Source: Pyxicephalus adspersus (taxonomy: Eukaryota; Chordata; Amphibia; Anura; Pyxicephalidae). From it: DNA of 64,000 nucleotides. The stretch is taken from assembly GCF_032062135.1 (NCBI RefSeq), contig NC_092864.1, positions 19,893,873 to 19,957,872 of the forward strand, given 5' to 3'. Position numbers and translations under genes: made by a program. The notes under the pieces are model-generated. The model was given only the letters and a program-made list of their open reading frames with translations, did not search any database and was not told the origin of the DNA. Below are positions 48,287-61,763 of the stretch, piece after piece. How positions within the stretch are numbered: the stretch's first letter is position 1; each line of letters begins with the position of its first letter.

Positions 48287-49316
48287 GGTGAGGAAAATAT
48301 ATATTTTTTTGGGGGGCATTTTTAGGCATATAATCAACCAAATCTCACACGTATCAAAAGGTATATATTAAAATGTAAATTTATTCAAAACATTTCATAA
48401 AAGCATTACATTGGTCCTGATGACTCCTCCATAGGTTAGTACAAATACATAGGCATTGAAAGTTCGATGCGTTTCACAGAACAAAGTCTGCTTCATGAAC
48501 TTGCCTAAAACAGCATATTAAATCAAAATTAAACATATTATAATAATGTACATGTACAGAAGGTCCCCTTACTGTGGAGGGGAGGAGCCGTAAAAAGGAT
48601 TTTTTTATACCTTCTTGAATATCCGGACTAATAATTATTTATCATCATCATATGATACAGTGAGTTTCAAAAAAGCTTTGTATAACTAGGTGGTGGTAAG
48701 ATGCTCATAGCACTGATGAATCTTGATATATGTGGGGCAATAGAAATGTAGTTTAATGATTTAAAAGTAAATTTGAAGAGTAGCGACCATCCACTACAGG
48801 GGAATAATTGTTTGCAAGGTGGATGTATTAATGAATTTAGTGATGGTGGTTGCTAGCATTACATCATTACAATCTTCATATTTTGACAAGTTCCTCTTCC
48901 TATTTACACTGCTATATCCATTGGTTAGCAACCTTGACTGAGAACTGCCTGCTTGACATAGGTATGTTCCATCAGGGAGCCACTCTAACCAAAAGGTGAA
49001 TGTGAGTAAAATCTCTAAGGTTATTTACTAATTGATGTACATTATTATATTATGTTAAATTTAGATTTATTATGCTGTTTTAGGCAAGTTGTTCCTGATG
49101 AAGAGAACATTGTTCTGTGAAACACGTCAAACGTTCAATGCCTATGTATTTGTATTAACTATGATGGAGTCACCAAGACCAATGTAATGCGTTTATGAAA
49201 AGTTTTTCATTGTAATTCTTGAATAAGTTTACATTTTAATATGTACATTTTGATATCTGTGAGATTTGGCTGATTATATGCCTTAAAGTCCCCCATAAAA
49301 AAATATTTTCCTCACC
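48287..49316. mobile_element. About 1-kb foldback element with long arms
   Basis: The left arm (about 48287-48560) and right arm (about 49030-49316) are imperfect reverse complements over about 270 bp. Outer ends read GGTGAGGAAAATATAT and ATATTTTCCTCACC. Each arm carries the hairpin core: minus strand at 48463-48500 and plus strand at 49094-49131. The middle (48560-49030) is non-coding. No clear target duplication. Arm divergence indicates an older insertion than 19551-19820. Confidence 0.8.
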
Positions 49317-51474
49317 ATTTATTTGCTATCCAATGGGGATGTGGCATGAGGTTTGAATTAGTTTGTTAGCAGCTGTCGTTGCAGGCCAAAAATATAGTTA
49401 TAATTCTTCCTTTTATGCCAAAAGTCTCCTATACCCTCATCAAGGTAGTGTATCTTCCCCCTAAATAATATTTATGCTTGGAATGAAGGAAAAACATTTT
49501 ATTTGTAGCCCATATTTCCAGGTCAGATTAGGTATCGTGAATTGATTGGCCTGGATTTCAGTCTAGTGCCATTAGCGTATGTCTCACCCTTTCTCCAGGT
49601 GTCTCTCAAATCAGTATTAATGCGCTTCCTCTTTTTTCAAACTTCAGCAAGATAATAGTCACAGGGACAGGTTTGGGGTATATATAGTATTTTATTTTTT
49701 CAGGTTTTTATCTGATGAAATAAAAATGCAGTATAATTTTGAACAGTGTACATTATTTGGGTTATATTGTGTAATATAAGTACAATGGATGTCCCCCCTG
49801 ACAATACCAGACTTTGTGAAGAAGTTAAAAACAATTATCTTTTTTCGGCATCATGCATAATCTTTTGTAAAGCCTGGTAAAATAAGGTCCACACAGAGAA
49901 AAAAAATGATTACAGGATTGGTTTAATAATAATAACATTTATAATAATACCACTGCCATTGATGGTGATGACAGAATGTGCTACAATGAAGTCCCTGAGA
50001 GGGCTATTAGGCTCATATTTGATCCACCAGTGCTGAGGTGGAAGGACATCCAGCTTTTGTTATATGATACAAATATTGTTATATCAGGAGTTCTATAATT
50101 CTATAAATGTTAATACTTTTTTTCTGCAGGCAAACAATGAAGATGAGATATATGCACAAACTGATTTTTGTCTTAGAAATGCCCAAAAAATCATTACATT
50201 GAGCTGTATTAACTTAAAATACCCAATATAAGGCTGATAATACAAGAGCTCTGACCAATAGCATTACATTCAGTTTTACATTCTTAGAAAGAGTTCTTAA
50301 TTTTTGGCCAGTGGTCATCGATCTCCATTGCAAAAGTCCCACAATGTTCTCCCAGCTGCTCCTACTTAGAACCTAAGTTATGACACTGAAAAAAGTCTTT
50401 AAAAAAGCCCTGTAATTAAAAGGTAATAAAATTTGTAGCGAGCAACTGGTCTTGCTGTGATTGGAGTTTTCCTTTAAACTTTAATAAGGACAAATTCTTT
50501 TGTCAATAAGTGAGATTAGGTAAGTTAAATATAATGGAAATTCAACAGTTGGACAACACTAAGTGTCTGTACTGAAATCGTATTTTCAACATTTTACATA
50601 TCTGATATACTGTATACTTCTCATTGTTCATTGAAACCCCCCCCCCCCCCGATTAAACTCCTCCCATGGTGGTCACACCTACATATTTCCTTAAAAGATT
50701 ATAGCTCTTTGGTAATTAAATAAACACATACATTTTGTCATTATAGTGTAAGCTTTATCAAACTGAACAAAGCCTGGTATTCATTAAATTAAAATCTAAA
50801 TTGCCCAAAGATGCCCAAAAATACCCAGTCTGATAGGCTGAGCTAGAGTAACTTTACATTAAAGCATTACCTTCCACCAAAATCAAAGATCTATTTACAC
50901 TCTGTATCCCCCTACCCTAATTACCTATTTATAGTAAGTAAACAAATCTTATTTTACCTTATTGTCATGTCAACTCTAATGTGAACAAGAAAACTGCAGA
51001 GCTGTCTGTAGGTAATTGATTCTTCTGGTTGTTTCCTAAAAGCTTAAAAGCGCTATATGAAAATAAAAAGCTGTCAAATACCATATAATATCATATTCCC
51101 CATACTATATTAGTACATTATATTTATATAATTCAGGATCCACCTTTTTTTTTTTTTTTTCTTATTAGCGCATGCCAAATAATGTGTAAGTATACAATAT
51201 ACAGGTATTTATTTCCTCCCATCAAGATCACTGTACTTCATCTAACAATGTCTTCACCTGCTTTTTGCTCCTGAAGGACAAAGCCATCTTTGTCCAGGCA
51301 TTTCATATATTTTCTGTACAGATAGATGCTGGCTCATACATGTCATTTTCAGTTAAGCCCAGTTTTTCTCTTAACCTTTTTAACATGAAACCTCTTAAAA
51401 TAACTTTCCGGTCTTCAGAGAACCCCTACTATGTCCACAGCTCACAGTACACTTGTGGTGGTCAGTAGGAAGAA
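49317..51474. other. Gene-free region
   Basis: AT-rich with a run of 14 C at 50637-50650 and a 17-base poly(T) run near 51146. No gene or delimited repeat. Confidence 0.4.
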
Positions 51475-51640
51475 TACCTCTTACATTGCTCACCAGAGGA
51501 AAGAAAGTCACCCCTAAAGATCATTGGGGTTCATCTGAACTGATCTGAGAGGCACAGATTACTCATTGCTCAAGAAACCTCCAGCAACCTCTGGATAAAC
51601 CTTATCCCACACAACTCTGGTTTGGAAACATTGCAACCTC
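51475..51640. repeat. hAT-like repeat, diverged copy
   Basis: Words GAACTGATCTGAGAGGCACA, TTACTCATTGCTCAAGAAAC and CCTCCAGCAACCTCTGG match fragments at 31095-31140, 32450-32500 and 40425-40493. The right edge (GGTTTGGAAACATTGC) looks like a mutated hAT terminus. Limits approximate. Confidence 0.5.
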
Positions 51641-51808
51641 TTACCTTGTGATTTGTTACAAAGTGTCAATGGGTATTCTGATTACTAGAAGGGAAGAGAC
51701 TGCTGAATTGCTCTCCTAGAGCGATGGCAACATCAGCCTAGGCAAAATCACTGGACTGGAGGTAAATACTGACTTTATTTTAATGTAATTGTGTAGGCAT
51801 GTATTTAA

Positions 51809-52286
51809 AGCGTATCTAAACTCACAATTTTCACTTTACAAAAAGGAGTAGACAATACTTTTATGTAGAGTAAAGATTCTGTGTGAAGCATCACTTCCTA
51901 AATTCTCAATCGCCTAGGCAGTCGAGAACGAATGGGAGCGCAAAGCCTCTCGGGATACCTACCCCAGGCATCCCGGGAGGCTCGTGGGTGCTCCCTCTAC
52001 GCATGCTCGGGCATCTCGGGCATGCGCAGAAGGAGTTTTTTTGCGCAAAATTCAAAATTTGCCAATCTCACGCATGCACAGTGAGATCGGCAATTTTTTT
52101 TTTTCATCCACGTGAGGGTCAGGTGACATAGGAAAAGAAACAGGAAGAAGAATAGAAGATGGCTGTACCTGGATCACCGGACAATGCGGGACCCGATGCA
52201 AGACACCCGCGGAGCAATCTGATTGCCCTGCGGGATAAAAGGTAAGTGTAATTTGTTTTTGTTGCCGTTTTTGGGTTTAGTTCTTC
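51809..52286. mobile_element. TTAA-flanked non-autonomous element, copy 1
   Basis: It is flanked by TTAA at 51805-51808 and 52287-52290. Left end AGCGTATCTAAACTC; right end in reverse complement GAAGAACTAAACCC. TTAA targets are used by piggyBac and Kolobok transposons. The CpG-rich interior carries an imperfect hairpin (GCCTCTCGGGATACC ... GGCATCCCGGGAGGC) and GCATGCTCGGGCAT repeats. Close to the right end is AAAGGTAAGTGTA. The 478-bp element is shared with 62646-63166. Confidence 0.8.
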
Positions 52287-53840
52287 TTAAATAAAATGTA
52301 GACGTGGTAAGAAGAGCAAAATTGTAACCCAAGTCAAATCTTGAGTGGATTAAGAAATTCCAAGATAAAACTGGTATTTGTTAATAAACCATACTCTACC
52401 GACCAGTGACAGGCATAGTATGGCTCAGCCAATATGGCCACCAGATAATGACAGCTGTCATCATCTGGCAGCCTACTAATCCTTTCAATGACAAGTACAG
52501 TAATGTCATATCGGAACTCAGAGTGCTCAAATGCCAATCTGAAGGTGGAATAGCTCTGATATCAAAATCAACTCCTATCAGAAATACTAACAATTCAACT
52601 ACCCCTAGTGAAAAGTCAACGTGTGTAAGTCAGAAATCAACTACATCCCATATACAATCACATAGACTTATTTACACAGGCAGGTTATAGCAGCACCATG
52701 AGACTACTATGCCCAGTGGTACAATGGCCACAGCTCTGTCTAATTGTATTACAATGTACAATCTACCGAAGCAGAAGATGATAAATAATTGTCGACACAA
52801 TAAAATCTTATAAATTTATGACTGCTTTGATAAATCATATTGTTTTTTTGCTGCACATGACACTTTTTATTATTGCCAATAACTTGGTCTATTCTTTATG
52901 GAAAATAAATGTATCCTGATTTTTTTCCCAGAATATTTGACAAATTGAAACAAAAACCCTATAAAGAAGACAGGAAGTTGGGTGTTCCTCAGAAACTATA
53001 AATGATGTGGCCTTGCTAAATTGTAGATCCAAAGTACATAAGTCATTTTATGTGTTTTATGGGCATTGATATAATTTAACTTAAAACATATTTTGTTTTA
53101 TGCTGAATAAGTATTTAATTAAGTATAGAAAAGTAAAACTAATGACATCCAAGCAATCTCCAAAATGCACCATTTCATTGCAGCATTAAATGCTATACAG
53201 TAATTGCTTTATAAACATTGATTTTCAAAGTAAATATATTTTTAAAGGCTAGCGAGCGAGTAACAGGATGGAAGTGTTGATAATGCAGTAAACATCAAGC
53301 AAATGATTGGAATTTTAATGAAAAATAAATTAACATATCCTTATATTAATTCTATTAAGTCATTATAGACAGTTTGATAGGTGTCAGGGGAGCCTTCATC
53401 CAGCTCGATTGGAGCCTGGATCTCGGTATATTCTAGTTGTAATCAATGAGTCGTTATGATGGGGGGTCTGGGAAAAAGGGTTTGCATTTTAATGCATGTG
53501 AAGCTTTGAAAATTAGAAAACAATACTCTGATAGTTTGCTGAGGGGTACCTAGCAACTGGTGCAAATGCATGAAATTATACCAACGTTGTATTAGTACTG
53601 CTGAATTCAGGGATTGTTTGCACATCTAACAGAAGCAAAGATACTTCTCTGTGAAGTCTGTACACCTGAAACCAATCAAGTCCAACTGTTAGGTACAGAA
53701 GAAGTGGCATGGTGAGCCAAGAAGTTAGGAAAAATAGAAAAGACTAGAGGATGGCTGTTCAATGTGTTAACTACACATACCTCAATGCTCTCCTTTCCCA
53801 GATACAGCTCTCTGAAAACTGTCCAGAGCCAACCAGAACC
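52287..53840. other. Gene-free region
   Basis: It contains a 28-bp near-perfect palindrome at 52441-52468 centred on CAGCTG, with one mismatched pair. No gene recognised. Confidence 0.4.
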
Positions 53841-55166
53841 CTTAGGCAGCGTCTACATGGACCCCCAGCGTTTAACCCAAGGCTTTAAAAGCCCATGTTT
53901 GAAATTTCTGGCATTTTAAAGCTTGCATTTGAAGAATAGAGGGAAAGAAAGAGGTTTGAGGCTCTGGGTAGTTATTTGAAAATAAACGCGTGTATTCAAA
54001 ACTTTTTAACATTGATAACAAATCGTAGTACATGAGAATACAGTATTTTCCACTGTCCTGTTAGACATTTACAGGACAGGGGTTCAAGATACTGTACATG
54101 TAGACAACTATTAAAAAGTGATTAACATTAAGATAATATAGAAGTATATATCCCTGATCTGGCTGGGTCTATAAGAAGGTATATTCATCCATCTGAAGTT
54201 TGTAAGGTAAGTTGGGGGGGAGGAATGATGCCTTCCCAAAATCTTGAAATGGAGTAAAGCAGGACCCAATGCAGAGAGCAGCACAGCAGAGTGTCTGTCA
54301 GCTAACTGTGTGACAGCCGGAGAAGCCCACAGTATACCTTCTTATAGACCCAGCCAGATCAGGCATATATACTTCTATATTAATCTTTACTCGCAATTAC
54401 TCGCACAGCTGTGAATCATACTCTTGAACACCATTTTATTCACCTTAACCATTCTGATCACTACTACTACTACTACTAGTTACGGTACATGTACATACAG
54501 ACCGTTTAGTAGGCTAAAATACCTATCCCCAAGGAAGCCTGACGTGGTGAAACACGTCGGATTAGCGCCAATACGATACGGTCACAAAGGTTTTCGTGTG
54601 ACGTTAATCACTTTTTAATAGTTTTCTACATGTATAGTATGCTGAATCCCTTTCCTGTAAATGTCTAACAGGACAGTGGGAAATACTTTATCTTCATGCA
54701 CTACGATTTATCAATGTTAAAAATTTTGAATACACGCATTTATTTTCAAAGAACTACCAAGAGCCTCAAACCTCTTTCTTTCTCTCTTTTCTTTTAATAC
54801 ATTTACATGATACATAGATGTGGCTCACTAACCTAGCATCACTTTTTCTTGATATCAAAGTGTGATGAGGAGTTCACTTTCCACTTTTTAAAGCTTGCAT
54901 TTAAACCAGTTGAATTTGTCTATGCCTCCGTTTGCCACCTTTTACTGCAACTATGTTTTCAAGCATTTATAAAAGCTGGAAAACACCCCCATTGAAATCA
55001 ATTGACGTTTTTACCCGCGTTAACCCTGCGTTTAAAACGTTGCAAGGAGCGTTATCTATAAGACCCAGGTGTAGATTAGCCTATTGGAATGCATGTGAAA
55101 TTTAAACATGGGCTTTTAAAGCCTCAAGTTAAACGCTGGGGAAACAGTCAGTGTAGACTAAGCCTC
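53841..55166. mobile_element. Outer foldback element, split by a nested insertion
   Basis: The left end (53841-53905: CTTAGGCAGCGTCTACATGG ... CAGCGTTTAACCCAAGGCTT ... AAAGCCCATGTTTGAAATTT) is the inverse of the right end (about 55096-55166: AAATTTAAACATGGGCTTTT ... AACGCTGGGG ... AGTGTAGACTAAGCCTC). The element is about 370 bp if the nested 955-bp insertion is ignored. Non-coding. Confidence 0.75.
53931..54885. mobile_element. Nested foldback insertion with 17-bp flanking direct repeat
   Basis: A perfect 17-bp repeat, TTTTAAAGCTTGCATTT, lies at 53914-53930 and 54886-54902 and marks the insertion. The insert has long inverted arms: about 53940-54185 against about 54330-54800, sharing GAAAGAAAGAGGTTTGAGGC, TGTCCTGTTAGACATTTACA and TCTGGCTGGGTCTATAAGAA in inverse orientation. 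The right arm contains the CCTGACGTGGTGAAACACGT core at 54538-54557. The last 90 bp before the right duplication are outside the inverted arms. Confidence 0.75.
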
Positions 55167-57469
55167 AAAGACAATGCTTCCATTGCTCTTCACTTCCTTC
55201 AATTTCATGATATTTTCTTAATGGACTTAATCACTGCAAATTGCAGTTATATAGCCTATAGGTATAGCAGAGGGTAGGAATGCTGATCCAAAAGGAGCTA
55301 AGCTTCACAGTTTTCAGAAAGTTGTATCAGGGAAAGGACAGCATGGCCGTATGTGTAGGCAACAAAGACCTCTACAGTGAAACCCATAACCAAAACAGAG
55401 TAGTAACTACCTTTACCTATAGGCGCCCGAAGCTAATCTTTTTTTCTATTATTGACTTTCCATGCTTTTTTCTGCACTGTATCTCAGTGTGGGAGAACAG
55501 GTCTTACCCATTGCTTTCAAGAACAAGCAATGAAAGGATATAATCATAGAATGATTGAAACAGAAGAAGATCATTGTACTGCAGGTCACCAGGTACAGCT
55601 TTCTTTCCAGCAGACCTTCAGATGAATCGTAATTTGCACTGTACTGGAGTCAAATGAGTGCTTACGAATAGTCATCACTGCTATTTTCCAAGAGTAATTT
55701 AGGACAACCTATATTTCTAAATGTTCCCTATAGAATACTGACAATCCTGCAGAGAACCATCTACCACTGTTTATCCTGTTCTTGGCTGAAAATAAAAACA
55801 AGGATAATAGTTAAACCACAATGCTTCTTTAAAAACTCGGTCCTTGTTTCTCTCCAATCCTTAATTCTCAGTGCCTGCAAATATTGGCTTCATCAATTTG
55901 TCAGCTCCATGCCTCCTTTCAACAGGTTTCAGCAAAATCTAAAGTCCTAAAGGTACTTTTTTCCATTAAATCTGACATTATGTCCCTGTAAAACCTTCTT
56001 TCTGCATATTTACTGCATACCCATCATCATGAGCAATCTCCCTTGAGCCAGACAGCTATCACAATCCCTGACCTGGGACACATTATACATTCTTGTGTTA
56101 AAGAATGACTCTATTCCAAAAACAGACAAATAAAACAAAAAACTTTAATACACTTTAAGATAATATTCTACAATACTTGATATGTACAAGAGAGCTAGAA
56201 GGGATGGAACATAAGTTGAAAAAGAGAGCACAGATGTTTCTTCACAATGAAATCCTCTCTGGAGATCTCAAACCTCAGACTATCCAGCCGGAGAGGGAAG
56301 GCAGAGAGACAGAACAGTTGTTTCCCTTCAGCTATTACAGAGCGAGCTCAGAGACAGGACAATCCCTGATGAATTCTGCCTGGAATAGTCGAAACGTACA
56401 TGGGACACAGATGAGAAATGTTCCTCAGATGCTTGGCAGATACATGTTTTGGTAGGTGTAAGGGGAAGAATTGCACTGTAAATCTCTGAATCATTTAGAA
56501 CTATTTTCTTGTTGATTGTAGAAGCTAGGGAGTAAGAGTTGACTCCTTAGAAACAATAATGAAAAAACGTAAAATTCAGACTTTAAAAAGTGAGAACTTG
56601 CCACTTAAAGAGGAACCACATTGTGAAAGCTGTGCACAAATAGGCCACAAAAATGCAAAGGACTTGTATTGGTCATAGATTATCTGTAGCTGCTCCTCTC
56701 CCCATTAATGATTTACCATACCCTGCTTGACCAATGTGTGTATGTGGTGGGGGAGTATTTTGGTGCAGGGCTTTGCTTCCTCATGTCATACCTGGCGCCA
56801 TGATGTGATCTGTTGGCAGCCAGGCTATTAATCAAGAAGCAGCAGGAGAGGTGGAGGAATCAAATATACACTAAATAAATTAAGAAAAATGGAGATCCTT
56901 CCACTGCATGTTCTTGGGTGCAACTTACACTTCAGTAAGGAGAACAATAAGCACCATAATACTTACAGTGCCAAATCTTTCTCCATATCTATTTGGACTA
57001 GCAATCAGAGGCTGCAGTGCCTGAGATGATCTCTGCACTGCAGATACAGTTATTCCTTTGCAGAACAGGAGTGTCTAGGCACAGTCAAATGTCAGGAACT
57101 GCCATGCTTTTTTTCCCACTAAGAGTCAGGAGAAATAATATGTTTTACAGGATGCTTCTATACCTGAATACAGTAGTAAATTGTAGATTTTTGAGTATAG
57201 ATCCATTTTAAAGCACAGCTCTAGGAAAACAACTGAATACATTACATCAAACTTATTTTTCTGCCAAAGAAATTGTACTTGGCCAGATTCATAACACTAT
57301 TTCCTGTTAATTAGCCTATTTATAGTTTGTGTATCACCTGCTTGTACATTGCACAATGCGTTAGCAGTTATTACGATGCCAATTCATTGCACAGTTTGCT
57401 GGCTGGAGGTGTAGAGCTGCCACCGAAAGCTAAACCAAGAAAACAGAAGTGTCATCTGTTTGATTATTT
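55167..57469. other. Gene-free region
   Basis: No gene or repeat was delimited. The stretch 57290-57420 is non-repetitive and could be conserved non-coding DNA, untestable here. Confidence 0.35.
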
Positions 57470-57596
57470 AGTCCAGCACTGAAAAAAAATGCTAGCAAAT
57501 GACTTTTGAGAAATCCATTCCAGGTGTGCTGGATCACTCAGCTTCACCAATGAAAGTGTATCATCTCCACCGTTGGAGAGCTTTAATAAATCAGAC
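57470..57596. repeat. TTTATTAAAGCTC MITE, right-half fragment
   Basis: It contains ATGACTTTTGAGAAATCCAT, GTGTGCTGGATCACTCAGC and ends GAGAGCTTTAATAAATCAG. The left arm is missing. Confidence 0.75.
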
Positions 57597-60500
57597 ACAT
57601 TGAAACAAATTATTTTTGAAGGTTTTATGTTTGCATTTAAAAAACATATTTATCCACATGTACAAAAACAGAGGAAAAATGTGGAGAATCATGACAATTC
57701 CAAGGTAGGCATGGCACAACGTGCCAAGGCAAGCTCCCCAACTTACCTATACAACCTTCATTCCAGAGTTACAAAATACAATGTTAGATCTGCATTAAAA
57801 AGGCACTCTGACTTTGGCCCATTTAGGCAATGTCAGGCAAGTGACAATGCCTCTTGAAAGGCCACTGCCCCTCCATCTTTCAAGGTACCCATCGACATCC
57901 TTCCTGGTGCAGGAGACCACCCTGAGTAAATGGATGAGTGATGTTACTGCCTAACCTCATGTGACAGTGTTTATGCCTGCCAATACGCTCTTCTGGTCTG
58001 AGTGCTATAATATAGTAGAGGTCACATAGACCTCCATAACCAGAAGTCCTGTCCCATTAAGAATATGGATGGTTGAGGGTACCTTGTTGCAATGGGCAGC
58101 TATCATAAGGTATTGAATGGGCAAAGTAATCATGTTTATTTTTTACCCTGCTTTAGTTCCCATAGAAAATGTACTACTTCCTTCTAAAAGTAAGAGCCCT
58201 ATGTTATAAACATGCTAACAATGTTCAGTCTTATGTTATAAAGCACCCTAAATTGAATCTGACTTGGTAAGCATTTACAAAGCAAGCCTAATCAGCCCTT
58301 AAAGTCCCCATTGTAGCGTATTGATCTTCAAAGTATAAATTGTTGCATTTGTAGATACCCCGTCTCTAATATTTATAGTTTTGCACTCTTGTCTGGCAAT
58401 ATTTTCTGGTTCAGCCAGGCTTAACCCTGCAAAACTGTTGAGAGAGCTTGTCAAGTTTCCCCAAGAATTAACTGCAATAATTTTACCAGCCATTGATTAA
58501 TTTATTCAGAGGTTGTGAAAAAGATATTGCTAGGAGTTGTAAATATTTAATAAGGCAGACAATTACAGATGACATTAGGTTATTAGGTTGGGTTGTACAG
58601 CTAATAAATGTATGGGAGGGAAGAGCTAGATCCTAGGAAGTGGAAGAAAAACAATAAATAAGCTTCATTATTCTGTGGGAATGTGGTCCGGAGGATGATG
58701 GAAATGAAAGAAAGCTAAGGAACCACTACCAGCTGAATTTACCATAACTAAGAGAAACTGAAACACCTTTACTTGTGGACTGCTACATTTGCAAATGGAA
58801 AAATTTCTTTAGAGTGCTGGGTATTACTCTACAGTGGTTGTCTGACAACTTTAGAGTATCCCAGGCTTTTCTCTCTTACATTTTGCTAAAGCTATATTTT
58901 CAGGCTAACTTTCAGTAAAGGTAGCTGTTTTACCTACCAAAGTATTTATATTTCAGTTCATCGAATTCTACAATTTGTAGAACTCTACCACAATGCATAG
59001 CCAGAAGGATGTGACCATGTTTTCTGGTTACAGGTATAGACTGTAGAAGAAAGACCTAGGTGTCTTCTCCATCCCAGTCTGATGACTTTGGCAGTGAATG
59101 GGCAGTAACAGATTGGTAAACCATTCTGTCTACTCTACCCCATTATCAGTATGTTCCTTTCAACATATTTACATGTAGCACACCTAACTGGCTCCCAGTC
59201 TGGCAAAGTGTGCCACTACACGAGAGCCCCAGATTTTGCTAAGAAAACAGGGACACCCACAGGGACTCCAAGTCAGTTTGATGGGGGCCCCAAGTCAGTT
59301 CTGCACAGGGACCCACTGTTGAAAATGTCCGACACTGTTCTCAGTCTGCCCCCCGTCTGTTCTGCTGTACAGGAGATTGAAAGCGGCGAACTTAAATTTA
59401 AATCGGAAATCGGATACCTACAACACTAGTTGCATTCAATCACCTATTTTTGCCAAATTTCTTGGGAGTGGCAGAAAAGGGGTTAAAGTATACTAATCAT
59501 AAAATGACAGTTTTTATATTTACAGTAAATAAAAATAAAGATTGAAAACAGAGCTGCATAACCAGTATTTAGGAAACCGTAATATAATGACAATAAAACT
59601 TTGGATTTAATTTGGCCACACAAAGCATTCATGGCAATCTATTACATAATCTAAAGATTTAAAGTAAAAAATAGTACAAAAGAAATAAAGCTAGCTGAAG
59701 CAGACAGTGAAAAGCTTGTTTCATACTGGGATCTGGGTCTTTTGATCATAGTCGCAGCGAGCAATAAAAGGTCAATACAATAAATTCACCTGAATGGTTA
59801 GCTTTGTTATTGAGTTGGATATGCAATAAAAATTGAAGTTTGAGCTCAAATTAGATATAAAGATAAATACTGTACAAAAAGAAGAGGAAGATGAACTATT
59901 TAGACTCTTCTCACTTGGGTATCCATATAGATTTTTTTTTTCCTAACTGTAGAAATCCTAAACAGCAATCATATGACTTGTTTTAAATACCAAAGGCTTT
60001 ATAATCCTGTTCAATTTTGTGATCCAGACAGCACAGTCAGATTTGCAATTTTTCTGCAGTTAGGTCAATTGCCCAGGACCCCCACCTTCTCCTGGGGCCC
60101 AATAGGAGAATGTTGGGGTGTACAAGGTGCTGGAATGCTGTGCATTTGGGGTCCCTACTTCAATACTTGCCCACTGTCCCTGGAACTATTGCAGGTATGA
60201 TGTGCTGGCAGGGCTAAATAAAAACTTTCAGCAGCCTTCCAAAACTATTGCTGGGCCATTCTGTCCTCTAGGTAGTGTCATAGTTTTATGTTAAGCCCTG
60301 CTGCCACACAATGGGCCCATGACTGCGTCTTCCTGTTCAATAGGAATACATAGAAGGTAGAAAGTGCTGAGCACTATTGGAATAAATATTTATAAATTTA
60401 TGCTAGCTATAATAAAAAAAAATTAAATATCTTTTTGATTGAGTTGTATTTACGACTAAGCTGTTTGAAAACAGACCAATTATTTTGCATACGGTGGGTT

Positions 60501-61763
60501 GACTTGAAGAACTAATGCTCAGGAGGGATGCATCTTCTCTAAAGATCTGACTGCAAACATGCAGAGAGAATTGTGGGATCTTGGACTTTTGAGAATAAAT
60601 GCACTTTAGCTGTCATTAAAATAACAATTATTCCGCTCCAGCGCCGCTTTGTTCCAGATTCCTAAGGACACTGTAGTGTGTATTGTGATGTCCAAGGGGA
60701 ATATTGGCTCCAGTGTAAATATTTCAAGCGTATGAGGCACAGCTGCTGCTGGAGCTAGACTCTCCAAACAGTCACCCCACACAACGCATAGGGGAATAAC
60801 CTGGCAGAGAGCAAGAGGCATCAGAAAAAGTCATATACACCCTGCTTGTCAGAGGAATAGGCTTTATTGAACAACTAATCACTAAGCATACTTAGAATGC
60901 AATAGATTGGTCAGGCTTATTGACCATGGCCCCCATTTCAAACTGATGCATTAAAAAAAAAACTTGTGCTTATTTACTTATATTTCCCCCATCTTTGGCT
61001 CTTGTGTCCAGGCCAAGGTAACATCACTATCCATCTCGAAAGTGTTTCCCGTGATCTCACACGAAGGATGACCTTATCCTTGCGGTAGGGGTAGGGTAAG
61101 CATATAAACTATTCCCCCTATTTTTTTTTTCATTTTTGGAAGGGAAGGAGGACCTCATAAAAACCCAGTCAGTGTATATAGCACAAATTACCCTTTAAAG
61201 TAATGAGCTGCTTTTGTTTATAACAAGAGCTCTTCTCTTTTATTGGAAAGTTGTTGCAGGTATGACTCCTATTAGCCAAGAGCAAAATACATAGCTGATA
61301 TCTTTATGTATTATTTGAAACATTGAGTCCAAAGACAGGAAATTTCATCAATGTAGTGCCACTAGGAAGAATATTATACCATTCATTAAACATACCATTA
61401 CGATCTATAATCAGAACAACTAATTACAATAGAATATGTGAGAATGGTTATTGGATTTATATCTGCATAAACCACATGCTTACAATTTTAAACCAATAAA
61501 GATGTAAAGTTTACCTAAGTATTGATGACCTTTTCAATTGATAGATAATGTGAAATGAATATTCTGACTCCTCATACCCATATACGCTATTCCTATTCAG
61601 TTGCTTTCTATGTCTGCAGACTTTTGGAGCTGCAGTGGTCTGTACACTGTGCAAAGTTATATTCTAATAGAAGCAATGTATAAAACTGCTTGTACCCACT
61701 CCAGGACTGGCACAACTTATTTTCCATTACCTAGATCCAGTCCACACAGTATAGCCATACAAT
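57597..61763. other. Gene-free region
   Basis: About 4.2 kb without a recognised gene. A repeat-like GGGGCCCAATAGG/GGGCCCATG-containing stretch lies at about 60070-60330. The stretches 58380-58500 and 59630-59800 are non-repetitive and moderately complex, so they are possible conserved non-coding DNA. Confidence 0.35.
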
